Source: Rhypophila decipiens
Taxonomy: Eukaryota > Ascomycota > Sordariomycetes > Sordariales > Naviculisporaceae
Direction: 5' to 3'
Assembly (NCBI GenBank): GCA_033297075.1
Contig: MU858049.1
Coordinates: forward strand, 310,001 to 374,000
DNA length: 64,000 nucleotides
In this document: positions 45,780 to 56,565 of the stretch, piece after piece
How the letters are laid out: each line of letters starts with the position of its first letter
How positions within the stretch are numbered: position 1 is the first letter of the stretch
The notes under the pieces: model-generated
Databases searched by the model: none
The model's input: the letters and a program-made list of their open reading frames with translations, nothing else
Told to the model about the DNA's origin: nothing
Program-made: the position numbers and the translations under genes

Positions 45780-47363
45780 ATGACACAAGTTGCCAAGATT
45801 CCGGTCATCGACATCGCGAGCGAGAATGAGCAGGACCAGGTCCGGATAGCCAAGGAGCTTGTCGAGGCTGCCATCGAGCACGGCTTCATTTACATCAAGA
45901 ATACTGGTAAAGACATACCCATCGAGGCTGTCGAGGAGGCATTTGATTTGGTAGGTTCTTCTTCAGGAACCTCCTTTCGGCGAACTTTTAATTCTAACCC
46001 TCTCACAGTCAAAGAAGCTCTTCGATTCACCCCTGGACGAGAAGCAAAAATGCACCATTCAGCAAAACAACCGTGGCGTAAGAGTCTCTTTCTCAGTGCC
46101 ATATCTTATATCGGCATATCCTGACACAGCTTTGATATAATACACAGTGGTCAGCCATGCAATATGAGACTCTGGACCCCAGCAACCAACGTGTAAGTGG
46201 TCCTTCTCACACACCATAATATACAAGATGGTCCTTATATCCCTAACACTTATCCACGATATAGGTAGGCGATTACAAAGAGTACGTTCCACCCTCTACT
46301 CTACCCTCCTCATCATAAAGCAACCAACTCATCTCATCCCATCATAAAAAAAACAGAGCATTCAACTTTGGCGAATTCCAAAACTCCCAAGCCCAACAGC
46401 CCCTCCCAGCATCCATAACCCCCCACGAATCCGAAATCAGCCACTTTCGAGACCAATGCCACAATCTCTGTCTAAAGATCAACACCCTCCTCGGCATCGG
46501 ACTAGAAGTCGACCCCCCATCCTTCTTCACAACCGCCCACCTGCGCGAAAACGGCCCCTCGGGCACGATCCTCCGATGGCTATACTACCCGCCGCAGAGC
46601 AGCACCGACGCCAGCGACGCCGAGAAAGACGTCCGCGCCGGTGCTCACTCGGATTACGGCTCCATGACGCTCTTATTCCGCCGCCCACTGCTCCCGTCCC
46701 CTTCTGCCGGTTCGGCGGGAAAAGGAGGAGGAGACGGCCTCGAAATCTTGACCAAACAGAATGAATGGGTCCCCGTGCCGGTCTCCCCGCCGGGAACAGA
46801 ATCCGACCCGTCCCCGCCCATCTTGCTCAATATAGGGGATCTCTTGTCGTACTGGACTAACGGGTTGCTGAGGAGCACGGTGCATCGTGTGGTTTTCCCT
46901 GGGACAGGAGGGGAGGCGCGATATTCGATTGCGTTTTTTTGTCATCCTGTTTCTTCTACGCCCTTGTTGCCTGTTCCTAGTGAACGGGTCAAGAGCTTTG
47001 TTCCAATTACTGGGGGGGAAAAGAATCCGTATGCGGAGAGAAAGGTCTTGACTGCTGACGAGCATTTGCAGATGAGGTACGTTTCATTATTTCCTTTCGT
47101 CGAGTTGTTTATTAGGTCGTCGTTTTCGTTTTTCGGTGGATTAGTATTCGTTCGGTTCGCCTATTTGTTATTTTCCTTCCCGTCTCTCGTTCTTGTTTCT
47201 GCCTTTCGTTCGTCCGGTGGTATTATCGTTCTGCGTTTCGCTCCTTCTCGTTTGTTTGTTTGTTCCAGTCGACAGGCAGCTAACGTCTTCATCTATCGTC
47301 AATGACAGGTTAAGGGCCAGTTACTTGACGCTGTACAACGATAAGGATATCCCCGAGTCTTGA
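45780..47363 (+). CDS. 2-oxoglutarate/Fe(II)-dependent oxygenase (isopenicillin N synthase-like)
   Basis: Six exons: 45780-45950, 46009-46077, 46148-46192, 46265-46281, 46357-47076 and 47309-47363, giving 358 residues. The N-terminal DIOX_N region (KIPVIDIASENEQDQVRIAKEL...HGFIYIKNTG, SKKLFDSPLDEKQKC) is followed by the double-stranded beta-helix core. Iron ligands are His198 and Asp200 (GAHSDYGSMTLL) and His277 (STVHRVVFP); Arg289 in RYSIAFF should bind 2-oxoglutarate. Exon 4 is only 17 bases (VGDYK plus two bases). A Ser/Gly-rich insertion follows the HxD motif. The last intron is long (232 bp), and the final exon gives LRASYLTLYNDKDIPES. The substrate is unknown; this family includes many fungal enzymes of secondary metabolism and small-molecule oxidation, but no cluster genes surround it here. 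Confidence 0.9.
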
Positions 47364-47894
47364 TAGTCAATGTCAGTATACAGAACAGAGTAGCGCCTTG
47401 TTTTCTTTTCTGGCAGGGTGGCATATATCATCTAAACCATGTTGTGTATCTGTCTGACTTCAGGTCGATTTGTCATGATCAACATCCCAAATATAAAAAC
47501 TTTCACATGGCGTATGTGTAGCAGATATGATAGTTCAATCCACCTTGAATTGTAAAACTGTAAATTGCATTCCCATGACGCAAATACTAGTTAGTAAAAG
47601 GTAGGCAAGTAGGTACATATACAGCGCTTGTCTGTACCCAAGTTACCCTTTCAGATACCAACCCATCCATCCATCCATCCATCCATCCATCCATCCATGC
47701 ACATGTAAGTCCCTTGAACACCCAGAGTTTTAAAAGACAATACGAAGATCTCTAGTAAGACCCTGCTGAACAGATCAAAATACCCATTTCCGTAAATGTG
47801 TCCCTAAAACTCCGAACGATCCCGAATTTTTTGCATGCATGTATGGGTCATAAAACATGAGAAGAGAAGAAGAAAAGAAATATGTAAAAGAAAA
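47364..47894. other. convergent intergenic with microsatellite
   Basis: 3' UTR space between the oxygenase and the small Ser/Asn-rich gene. It includes a (CCAT)9 tract; no gene seen. Confidence 0.55.
47663..47698. repeat. (CCAT)9 microsatellite
   Basis: 36 bases of uninterrupted CCAT units. Confidence 0.95.
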
Positions 47895-48158
47895 TTAATT
47901 CTGATAATGGTTATTCATCGGACCCCGACCACTACTCGATACACCGTTGGGCATGGCCGAGGGACCCGCCGACGACCGGTGACTTTGACTTTGCGAGTTG
48001 CTCTGGGACCTCCTCGACGAGATTGATCCGTTGGAGTTTGAGGCGGCCTCCATCTGTCTCTTGGTGTGTTGGTGCATGGAGCGGGAGTAGGTGCCGAGGT
48101 CTGCGGGTGGTGGGGGAGACATGTTCATGGAGTATTCTGCGCCTCTTGATGCGGACAT
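47895..48158 (-). CDS. Small Ser/Asn-rich hypothetical protein, 87 residues
   Basis: Single-exon frame starting MSASRGAEYSMNMSPPPP, followed by ADLGTYSRSMHQHTKRQMEAAS and a Ser/Asn/Gln-rich tail ending MNNHYQN. The first 40 residues look ordered and amphipathic (TYSRSMHQHTKRQMEA) and feel like a conserved fungal motif, though I cannot name a family. No signal peptide or membrane segment. The protein is short, so coding status rests on the sensible N-terminus and composition. The upstream region is long, which would fit a regulated transcript with a long 5' leader. An alternative is that the frame is accidental. Confidence 0.5.
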   Translation of the reverse strand: MSASRGAEYSMNMSPPPPADLGTYSRSMHQHTKRQMEAASNSNGSISSRRSQSNSQSQSHRSSAGPSAMPNGVSSSGRGPMNNHYQN

Positions 48159-51100
48159 TGTTTGGTGTTCTCGATAAAGTTGAGTTGGTGATGGGTTGGC
48201 CGGATTAGACGGCGTTGTTGAGTCGATGGGTAAGTCGGTAGATAGGTTTATCTGTAGCAGTCGTGCTCGAGTATGACAGAAGTAAAGGGTGCTTGGTTGC
48301 TGACAACGATGTGTTGCTCTTCTTCTTCAGGACGCTTGTGTGTCTGAGAGACGATGATGATATAGAAAGTGACAAAAGTAGATTCTTTCAGCCCGTTAGA
48401 TGTTACGGCAGGATGACGTTGGAAGATGAAACCATAAAACTCGTTGTGGGTTCTTTGGGGGTCTAAGGCGGTGTGGAGAGCGGACAATTGTGACTAGCAA
48501 AGTTTATGTGTGTGGAAAATGCTTGGTTGGTTGATGATGGACAAGCAAAGGGGACAAAGACGGGGTCCAGCCTGGGGACCAGACGACTTTATAACCACGT
48601 TGGGATCGGCAGTAGGCAAAGAGATATGGTGTGGAGTGCCCTTGAGTACGTACCGCCGCACTAGTAGAGGAAAAAAAGGGGGGGGGGGGGGGAGGGACCC
48701 TGGAGGGGTCTTCGGTCATAGTGACGGACCCTGACGATGATGATGGAGGAGGGGGTATGCCCGGAGCGGGTACGCAAAGTGGTAACGAAAGTGACTTCGA
48801 AAGTAACAATAATCAGCACGAGGCGTCCGGGGGGGGGGCGGACGCCCATGATGAACGGAAGAATGCAGCGAAGTGGGCAGGTTGACAACGCTGAGGCCCA
48901 GGTGGAACTCCCCAAGACCTTCGACCATGGCCGCCTCCCTGCTCCAGTGTACTCCTCAGACCATTCGTACTTGAGATCTGCAGTTCTGGCCTCGTCTAAG
49001 GAGACCCCTCTCCAAGTTCCCGCGCACTTGTCCGGGAACAACGTCAGATCGCCCTCCCTTGTCTCTTACACAGGCAAGCCGAAGGCTGCGAGGGTCACCA
49101 ACAGTTCGGCTGTTGTGTGCTTTGGCGATCCTTGGTCTGATTATTGTGTGGTTGACTTGTGCTTAGCAGCCCACACCGTCGCCCGGTTGCATTCTGCCCC
49201 CTTTCCGCCAGTGATCGGCAGGATGAGCAGTGAAGTGGTCAACAAGACAGAGACAAAGGTCCAATCGTACGGACTGACAGAGGACCTAGAACCAATCAAC
49301 CTGCCGGCGAAGCGGCTTTACTACATTGCCTTGGCACATCATACACTTGTGACGGTCCAAGCGAGCTAACGAGTGCGATATCAGTCTGTGTTGGTGTTGT
49401 TGGGAAGTTTCGAAAAGTTTTGCAACCATATTGAGGGTTACCAAAAAGAATTCGCGAGTGAACTGGGGAATGGCGTAGATGGGAACCTCAAAGGTTCTCA
49501 GTTTGGCCACTTACATAATGTTGCCCGTTCCCAGTAAAGAGCGGTTGGCCGAAAAGGAAAGACCCTGTCGATCAGCCACAATCTGGAGGCTGGATAGAAT
49601 CATATCTCACCTTCCTTCAGACCCACAATCACGTCAACGGGAGGCGAGGCCTATCGTGAGCACCCAAAAAGACACGCGAAAACGGACAAAAAGCGTAAAA
49701 AAGGGGAAGTGATGTCGTCTGCCGTCATTCCTTAGAATGCTCGTCATACGCCACATGCTCACGAACCAACATCACAGCTCCAGATTAGGCTTGGCTTGTG
49801 GTACTGAACAATAGATATGCCTTGAGAGTCAAACAAAGAATTGGACGACAAGTGAGTTCATATTTCCTCATATCCGAGACAATTAGATTTAAACGGTTCA
49901 TGCTGTGGTGCAGTACTATTTTGTGTTAGCTGTAGGCAAGTGTATCGTATGGACAATTTTTGTCTCCCATGATGTCAGTCGTGGGACAACAAGAATGGGA
50001 GCTGGACCCCTGCAAAGGTTTTCCTTGGTTTGTTTGTTCGGCTGCAGGGTACTCCCAGACTCCATGGAAAAAAAGGGGTTCACAAGTATCTCCACCCCCA
50101 CACCGGTGTGGGCACAGAAATGCGGACCCACTCAAAATGCTGGTCAAGCCAAGCCTTATCTACGATCCCAGCCACGGCAGGCGTGGACGCAGCAATTCCC
50201 GGTCCGAGCAGGATGCTAAAAGTTGGCAAGGCGGCAGGCCTTGGCGCACAAAACATGGCATTCTCATATTTTGCCAGTGGGTTTGAAGCTATTTTGACAT
50301 GCAATGATGGGGAAAATCAAGAATACCCATAACACCGGCAGCACCAGCACCACCCTCCGGGACCCTGCCGAGATGTCGTTGCTTCTCGCTGGCCTAGCAT
50401 CTAGAATTTCTCCGCGGCAGATGAGGGGCAGAATCTTTGGGATGATTTCAAGGTCTAGACTCTAGACCATCAGATAACCGCAATTCGCAACAACCAACCT
50501 GCAGACTGAATTATAAAACTACGACCTTGATTCCCAATTTGCATACACTGGGAGATCCTAGAATGGAGATCGCAGAAACACAGTTTCGAACCCCTCCCAA
50601 GTCACACCACCGCCGATTACGTGTTGGTTGTCTTGCAATACGGATTACTGGTACCATGGCGGCTGTTATCTGATCCGAAAGGAGAACTTGATCTTGGTGG
50701 GGACACAGGGTTATCGCCGAAATGGGAGAGGTATGACTTCATTTTTGGACTCGGGATGAAAAGACATCCTGATAGCACAAATTTGAGCAGCAAGGTATTA
50801 GGAGGACCCGGTCATTGGCGGCATGGGATGAGACCTGCTGAAATTACTTTATTCTTCGGTCACAAACTCAATCTCCACGAGGCGACTTGATGTCTTTTGT
50901 TTCGTCTGATACAATGCTGTGGACGATTGCAAAGTGGAAACCTTGGATCTTGTTATCATTCAAGGGAGTCCGAGCCATGGGAAATCCTACGAGCGTCACG
51001 ACCATCTAATCCAGCACCTCCTGGCTAAAAGAGAACCAAACATCAAGCACCCCATGAGGCTCGGATTGACCTCACACTAGACCCCATGGGAGGCGCAATT

Positions 51101-54100
51101 GGAAGATCTCGTCCCACCTCGACATCCGCCTCCGCAACCGACTGTAAGGTACTCGTCGCTACGCTTTGCTCTCGAGTCATGGACGATATCATCGGCCGAG
51201 CAGCTCCTTGCCCAACTCAGGTCCCTTTGTGCTCATCAATTCGTCCGATCAGAAAGATGTATACAGAGGCGGATGACTTATTGGCCCCAACAGGGTTGGG
51301 CAGAGTTGAGGTTTGGACCCTTTGTGCATGTCTTATGTTGCGGCTCTCGAGAGGTCATTGTCTCTCTTCTTTTTTACTACACCAACAACGTGGGACGGCA
51401 GCAAAGCGACCTAGGAGAATAATCAGATACCCGTTTTTGCACACGATTAAGCTTTCTGGCCTCATTGGTCCGACTCTTCTTTCTTTGTTCATTTGTGTTG
51501 GTTTATCTTGGGCTACATCCTTGTTGGACGTCATATGCCCGGACCCTCTGCGGTGTTATTCTAACAAACGACATCACTTTTCGAATACGATAGAAGGCTC
51601 GCTGTATTTCAAACGCTGAAGTCTGAGATTGGATTTGGCTTTGAGCGGGCGTGACGATCTTGGACGGCAAGTCAGGGGGAGGGCGGTGCTGACGTAGTAA
51701 AGGGTACATGACGATTAACGATGGACACACCCGCCGCCGTAAATCGCCACCCACAAATGGAATGATGCAGAACGCACAATTTCTCGGCTGCCTACACTGC
51801 AGTTACGTCGACGGGAAGGATAACGACACGAGACAACCCGAATGGCTGGACAATGCGCGGCAAACAAAGATGACAATGTCGTCGGCTATGACAGCATCCT
51901 CGGTGTGGGAATGGCCTCTCTTTTTCTGTTGCCTTTACTGTCGTCATCCCCCGACCAATCGAGAGACGGCAACAGCACCGCATCGTCATTACGGGTCCGA
52001 GAATTCCTCCACCCTTTTTCTAGCTCCAGCGGTCTTTGGATGTGACATTCTTCGAGTCGGGGCCCTGAGCCTTGGGCCTTGGAGCTTTCTACGTCTTTGA
52101 GCTGGTCATTTCGTTGCTACTGCTCCCTGTACTGATCAAATAATCTTGCCCAGCAGTGTGATAGCAGGCCAAAGACATTCAGTCGCTTTCACACCACCCT
52201 ACCAGATCACAGTCCGGTCTCTGACGTTGAATAATGCCACTTGATCGTCCTCGTCCCTGGAAGTGCCCCTTCACAACACAAGGGTCCAACTGAGGCTGGC
52301 GATATGGCCATGATGTCGACGGGCGGTCCCATCACGAACCAACACCGAGCAGAAGCGGCACGGATCCTACACCCGCCGTAAGTGACGATGCCCGTGAGAG
52401 GGCCTAGGGTAGGGATCGACACTGGACCCGAGCCACTGGCGAGACCCTGTTGGTCCGGTCAGCGTGCAGACAGCCACAGTCAAAACGTCCACGAGCATAT
52501 TGACGTATCAATATACAAGGGGGTGTCGTGGCCATTTGTCACTATCGGTCTGAAGTGCATGCAGATGAGGACAACCATCGGAATAACGACAGTCGTACAC
52601 CGCCGCCGCCCCACGGTACGGTAGAATATTCGAGATGTTGACTCCTCGGGGCGTCATTGCTGACCGTCTGGCTGGGTGGTCATCCGCGGCTGGGAGAAGG
52701 ATCTTCACGGACTCGGAAGCACGCTCTATTTCTTCTACATTCTCCGCTCTTGGCTGTGACACGCCGGCTGAACAGAGCCAGATAAACAGATCGTCAACAG
52801 ACATCATCAACAGCGTCACTGGGCATTCGCTTTAGGATAAAGTAGCAGTCATATTGTGGAGCGGAGGCATCACCATCACCACGAAAGATGGTGCACGAGA
52901 GGTGATGACTCCCATGCCTTCCTGTCGGTGTGGAGTATGCGTATCAGCTACATGGGAAGAGTAGCTCCCTGAAGGCGAGAACGTCATGGTCGTCTCGCTG
53001 TTGACATTGTTGTGGATGTTGTTGGATCTTGGCCACCACATCTGCTAGTCGCAACTTGACGGTGAAGCAAAATATGACGTTGTTCCGTCGACGGAGGTGC
53101 TCGACTGGCACATTATCCACTTGGACGCCGGGTAGGCAGTCTGGGACTTGGGCGTTCAAACCATCACAGTACATGTGGACACCACATCACACCCCTTTCG
53201 ATTTGGATACGAGATCTACAGTGTTCTGCTCCTGCGAAATGAATACCCACCTCATTGCTTCAGTCACTGAGTGTGCTTTGTGCCTTCACTGGCTCACTAG
53301 CCGTCCTCAATGGTGAATCCACAGCCAGACACGGTGCCCGGTGCCATAGGCTGTGAGCTGCCAAAGAGTTCCTCGAAAAGCGACGTATATGATATCCAGT
53401 GATCAGGACAGAAAACAGGAGCCAAGCCATTCTTGAGTAAATTTGCTCGACGAATACAACGACATTACTTGCCGAGATAACATGGTTGGACAAGTATCTT
53501 CAGGAACTGACGACTTGATCAACAAGTGCTCCCATGGTATGCAAGCAAGAAGGTAGGCATGTATAGGCAAGTGGACAAAATGACCTAGCAAAACATCCAT
53601 CACAAAGCTACGGTAACTTCCCACGCGGGTGTAAAAATGGGATGTGAAGATCAGATATATATACTCTTCTAGCTCTTTTAGGATATTGGTCACTTTCTCC
53701 TTGACAACTTAACCAAGGTCTTCTCAGTGTTCATTCAGAATACTGACAGATTTCACACCCCATTTTTACACCCAGGTGCTTCCTTTTGTGGAATGCTTCC
53801 TGACACCCTAACCGAAGGCGACGAAGAACAAACATTGATTGCTAGAGACAATGACTGTTGTTACCTTTGATCACATCCATTAATCCTCTAAACCAGCCTG
53901 GTATGTAGACAGAGACCGATATGAATTCTGGATAAGGCTTTTAGAAAATTTTTTTTTTTTGGTCTGGATGTTCGTCGGAGAAAATCTCTTTACTGTGGAC
54001 ATAATTACTACCTATTTCCCAAAAGTTTGAATTTCTTTGTCATCCACTCATCCTTTCTCCAGCATCATGGCAAGTTCGAACTTGAAAGACTGACTGGATT

Positions 54101-54520
54101 TCCGTGTGATGTTGTAAAGCTTCATACAGACTGGAGTGAGACCCTAGCTGATACGACGAGAGGTTAGGCATAACGATGATACACTCTCGACATGGAGAGG
54201 TCATGACTAATAAGTACATGTCGACTGGCCCACAGTCCATCCGAAGCATCGTGGCATTCGCATTGCTTTCCCGTTTACTGCGTAGACATCAAGACAAGAA
54301 TACCTTGCGAGCTTACCTGAGGCTGTATCATACTGTCATGTGCCCCTTGTGTGTGTCAAGATTTCTTGAATCATTCCTAGGTGCTGGTGTTTGTTCCCAT
54401 GTCCACGTGTCGTTTATATATACACAAGAGAGCAGTTCCTTATGCTGCTTGCTTGCTGGCTGGCTGGCTAAGAAATCACAAGACACTTACTTTCTGCTGC
54501 CTGCCTGTTTGCTTGCTCTT
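48159..54520. other. 6.4-kb gene-poor region
   Basis: No convincing gene. There are open frames up to about 210 codons (48737-49369 plus; 51086-51619 plus), but they overlap other frames, lack domains and have no matching splice pattern. It contains G-runs at about 48676-48694 and 48829-48838, and one MITE-like element at 53622-53778. It could hold noncoding transcripts, a lineage-specific gene I fail to see, or regulatory DNA for flanking genes. Confidence 0.5.
53622..53778. mobile_element. MITE-like element, family copy 1 (157 bp)
   Basis: Terminal inverted repeats of about 27 bp: the left end reads CACGCGGGTGTAAAAATGGG then ATGTGAA; the right end, inverted, reads CACCTGGGTGTAAAAATGGG then GTGTGAA. 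The element is flanked by the 5-bp direct repeat CTTCC (53617-53621 and 53779-53783), a likely target-site duplication. The interior is AT-rich, noncoding, and shares motifs (TTTTAGG, ATTCAGAATACT) with the copy at 63083-63264. Confidence 0.8.
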
Positions 54521-55612
54521 TCAGTCCTCCCCGGTCGCTCCGTCAGAGAAATACTCAAAGCTATCCGGCACAGGAGCTTCTTTTCCTCCTCCTCCACCAG
54601 CTTCGGCATCAGCATCTGCCTCAACCATATCCGTTCCTTTCCCATTCCCAGTCTCACTCATACCGCCACTGCCATTCTGTCCCCCTTCTTCTTCCTCATT
54701 CACAACCCTCCTCCCCCGTACCAACCCCGTCATGCACCTCGCCCACTCCCAAGGCCTCTCCCTCCCCCCCGGCAAACTATTAAAATACTCCCACCCCATA
54801 ACCCCCCCAAACCTCGCATGCCGTCCCACCAACAACGGCAACACATTACCCAGCCCTTCCCAGGGAACATACCCCCCTCCATTCTCAGGATTCGTAACCA
54901 ACCCCACCACAACCTTTTCCGCCTTCCACCCCCTAAGGAGAATCATCTCGTACATGACAGGATTCGAACAATCCCCCCATCCACAGTAGAACTGCGCGTT
55001 ATACCAGTCTATCCTACCCCCGCGGAGGACTTCCAGCGCTTGGTAGTCGAATCCGCTTAGATTGTGTTTGGCGTCTAGTAAGGCGGATGCTACCGGTGCG
55101 AGGGTGATGATGAAGTCCTCCCCGAAATCTGCCTTGAGCCGGTCGATCAGGTGGATTATGCCCGCTAACGACATGGGTTCCTCGACGTCGAGGTCTAGCC
55201 CGTCTAAGCCCCGTTGCGTTATGAGATTTTTGAGCGGGGCGTAATACGCCTCGAAACTTTCAGTCGAAAGACCCTGAGGACAGTCGAGGCGGGAGAAGGT
55301 GCCCTTGGCCGCTCCGCCTAGCATGCCGAGCACTTTGATCCCGCTTGCTTGGAGGACGCGAAGCTCGGCCCATAATGTTGTGAAGCGGGGGTGGGAGGGG
55401 GGGTGGTCGTTTAGAGTCAGGGCGGAGGGGGAGGAGTTGATGTGGATTGCTGCTAGGATTACGTGGGTCAGGGAGATGCCCGGTTGTTGGAGCAGGGGCA
55501 GGATGGAGATGTGTTTTCCGTCTGGGTATTCTTCCGAGGAGGGGGTGTGGTGGGTTTGGTAGTATGTTATTATTCGGGGGGTATGGACGTGCTGGTTGGG
55601 GATGGGAGGCAT
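54521..55612 (-). CDS. GH18 family glycosidase (chitinase/ENGase-like), cytoplasmic
   Basis: Single exon, 363 residues. The GH18 signature is intact: DGLDLDVEE with catalytic Glu144 and Asp137/140/142; KVLGMLGGAAKG is the preceding SxGG-type strand (here LGG), and WYNAQFYCGWGD and GGVMGWEYFNSLPGG are the later barrel strands. There is no signal peptide (start MPPIPNQHVHTPRIITYYQTHH), so it should act inside the cell, unlike secreted chitinases. Candidates are endo-beta-N-acetylglucosaminidase on free glycans or an intracellular chitinase; the sequence alone does not decide. After the barrel (about residue 300) comes a 60-residue acidic Gly/Glu-rich tail ending FSDGATGED. The start ATG at 55612 is close to the first barrel strand and fits. 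Confidence 0.88.
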   Translation of the reverse strand: MPPIPNQHVHTPRIITYYQTHHTPSSEEYPDGKHISILPLLQQPGISLTHVILAAIHINSSPSALTLNDHPPSHPRFTTLWAELRVLQASGIKVLGMLGGAAKGTFSRLDCPQGLSTESFEAYYAPLKNLITQRGLDGLDLDVEEPMSLAGIIHLIDRLKADFGEDFIITLAPVASALLDAKHNLSGFDYQALEVLRGGRIDWYNAQFYCGWGDCSNPVMYEMILLRGWKAEKVVVGLVTNPENGGGYVPWEGLGNVLPLLVGRHARFGGVMGWEYFNSLPGGRERPWEWARCMTGLVRGRRVVNEEEEGGQNGSGGMSETGNGKGTDMVEADADAEAGGGGGKEAPVPDSFEYFSDGATGED

Positions 55613-56565
55613 GTTGGTGGTTGGTCTTGACGTCCTCAGCTGTTTCGTTTGGTGGCTGGCTGGTTTGCTTCGAGATGGTGCTACCTAATTGCTGAGCGAG
55701 GTGAGTGGCGTAAATGAAAGTTTGGCTGAGTGAGTGAGTGAATGAGTGACTGTAATTGAGAGATTGGTTCGTGGTTTTCCAAGGTCCTTCTACGAGAGAA
55801 TGAAAAGTCGTCAATGAGCGAGACCAGTTGAATCCAGCTGAGGTTGGTACTGTACGAATAAGGTACCGGGTAACTTTACTTGAAGTGATTGGCTGCTAAA
55901 AGGGGGCGCCAGGTGGCGTGTATTATTACCACGGCAGGTGGTGAGGCTTACAGCTGGCTTACGGCTGGCGAATCACTCTATCAACAGGGGGCAGACGTCA
56001 ATATCAACAAAGTGTCTGGACAAGACAGCCTTTGGATTTTAGATCATCTAAAATCTTTGTTTAATAGGTCTGATGATCTTGGTTGTTCCGAGAAGAGTTG
56101 CTCTTCTCGATCAAGTACACAGCCAGGCATCAGTAGCAACCGTAGTATAAAGTCCGATGGCAACCCCTTTTTCTTTTCCTTCTTTCTTGGGAGCTCTTCC
56201 GTAACGCATGTTACGTCTCTGAAAGGCATGTGCCTCGTGGTTACAAAAGCGAACATAGATTACAGAACCGAATTACCCTACTTTAACTTTCACCTAATTT
56301 CGTGTAATTCCCGCCTTTTAGTATTCCCGCCTCCTGTAGAACCAAACCTGAATCAGACATGGACCAACATCCCTTCCCTGCTAGAGCGCCAGTACATTGG
56401 GGCATATTGTTGTAAGTAAACAAGTAAGGAAAGAAACCGCCATTGCTACCCTGTAAGGCCAGTCATTCCTCGATATCACCCTGCCAGATAACTCTGCCAG
56501 ACGGAAGAACCCAAAAGGTGTCAAGACCGGAGGATTGTGGTCGTAATGGATAGTGAGACCTCTGG
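55613..56565. other. intergenic between two minus-strand genes
   Basis: Promoter side of the GH18 gene and 3' side of the next gene. An open frame at 55889-56419 is not supported by any feature. Nothing else seen. Confidence 0.5.

Noticed and set aside
45780..48158. Possible secondary-metabolite cluster around the 2OG-Fe(II) oxygenase
   Set aside because: The neighbours are IES1 and a small Ser/Asn-rich protein; no synthase, transporter or cluster regulator is present.
48737..49369. 210-codon plus-strand frame in the gene-poor region
   Set aside because: No domain, begins beside a G-run, and overlaps a 126-codon minus frame; not enough to call a gene.
50560..50600. T-arm-like GTTTCGAACCCC
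   Set aside because: No acceptor, D-arm or anticodon arm upstream.
51086..51619. 177-codon plus-strand frame
   Set aside because: No recognisable features, overlapping frame in another register, no good start context.
54176..55060. 294-codon plus-strand frame
   Set aside because: Mostly antisense to the GH18 gene.
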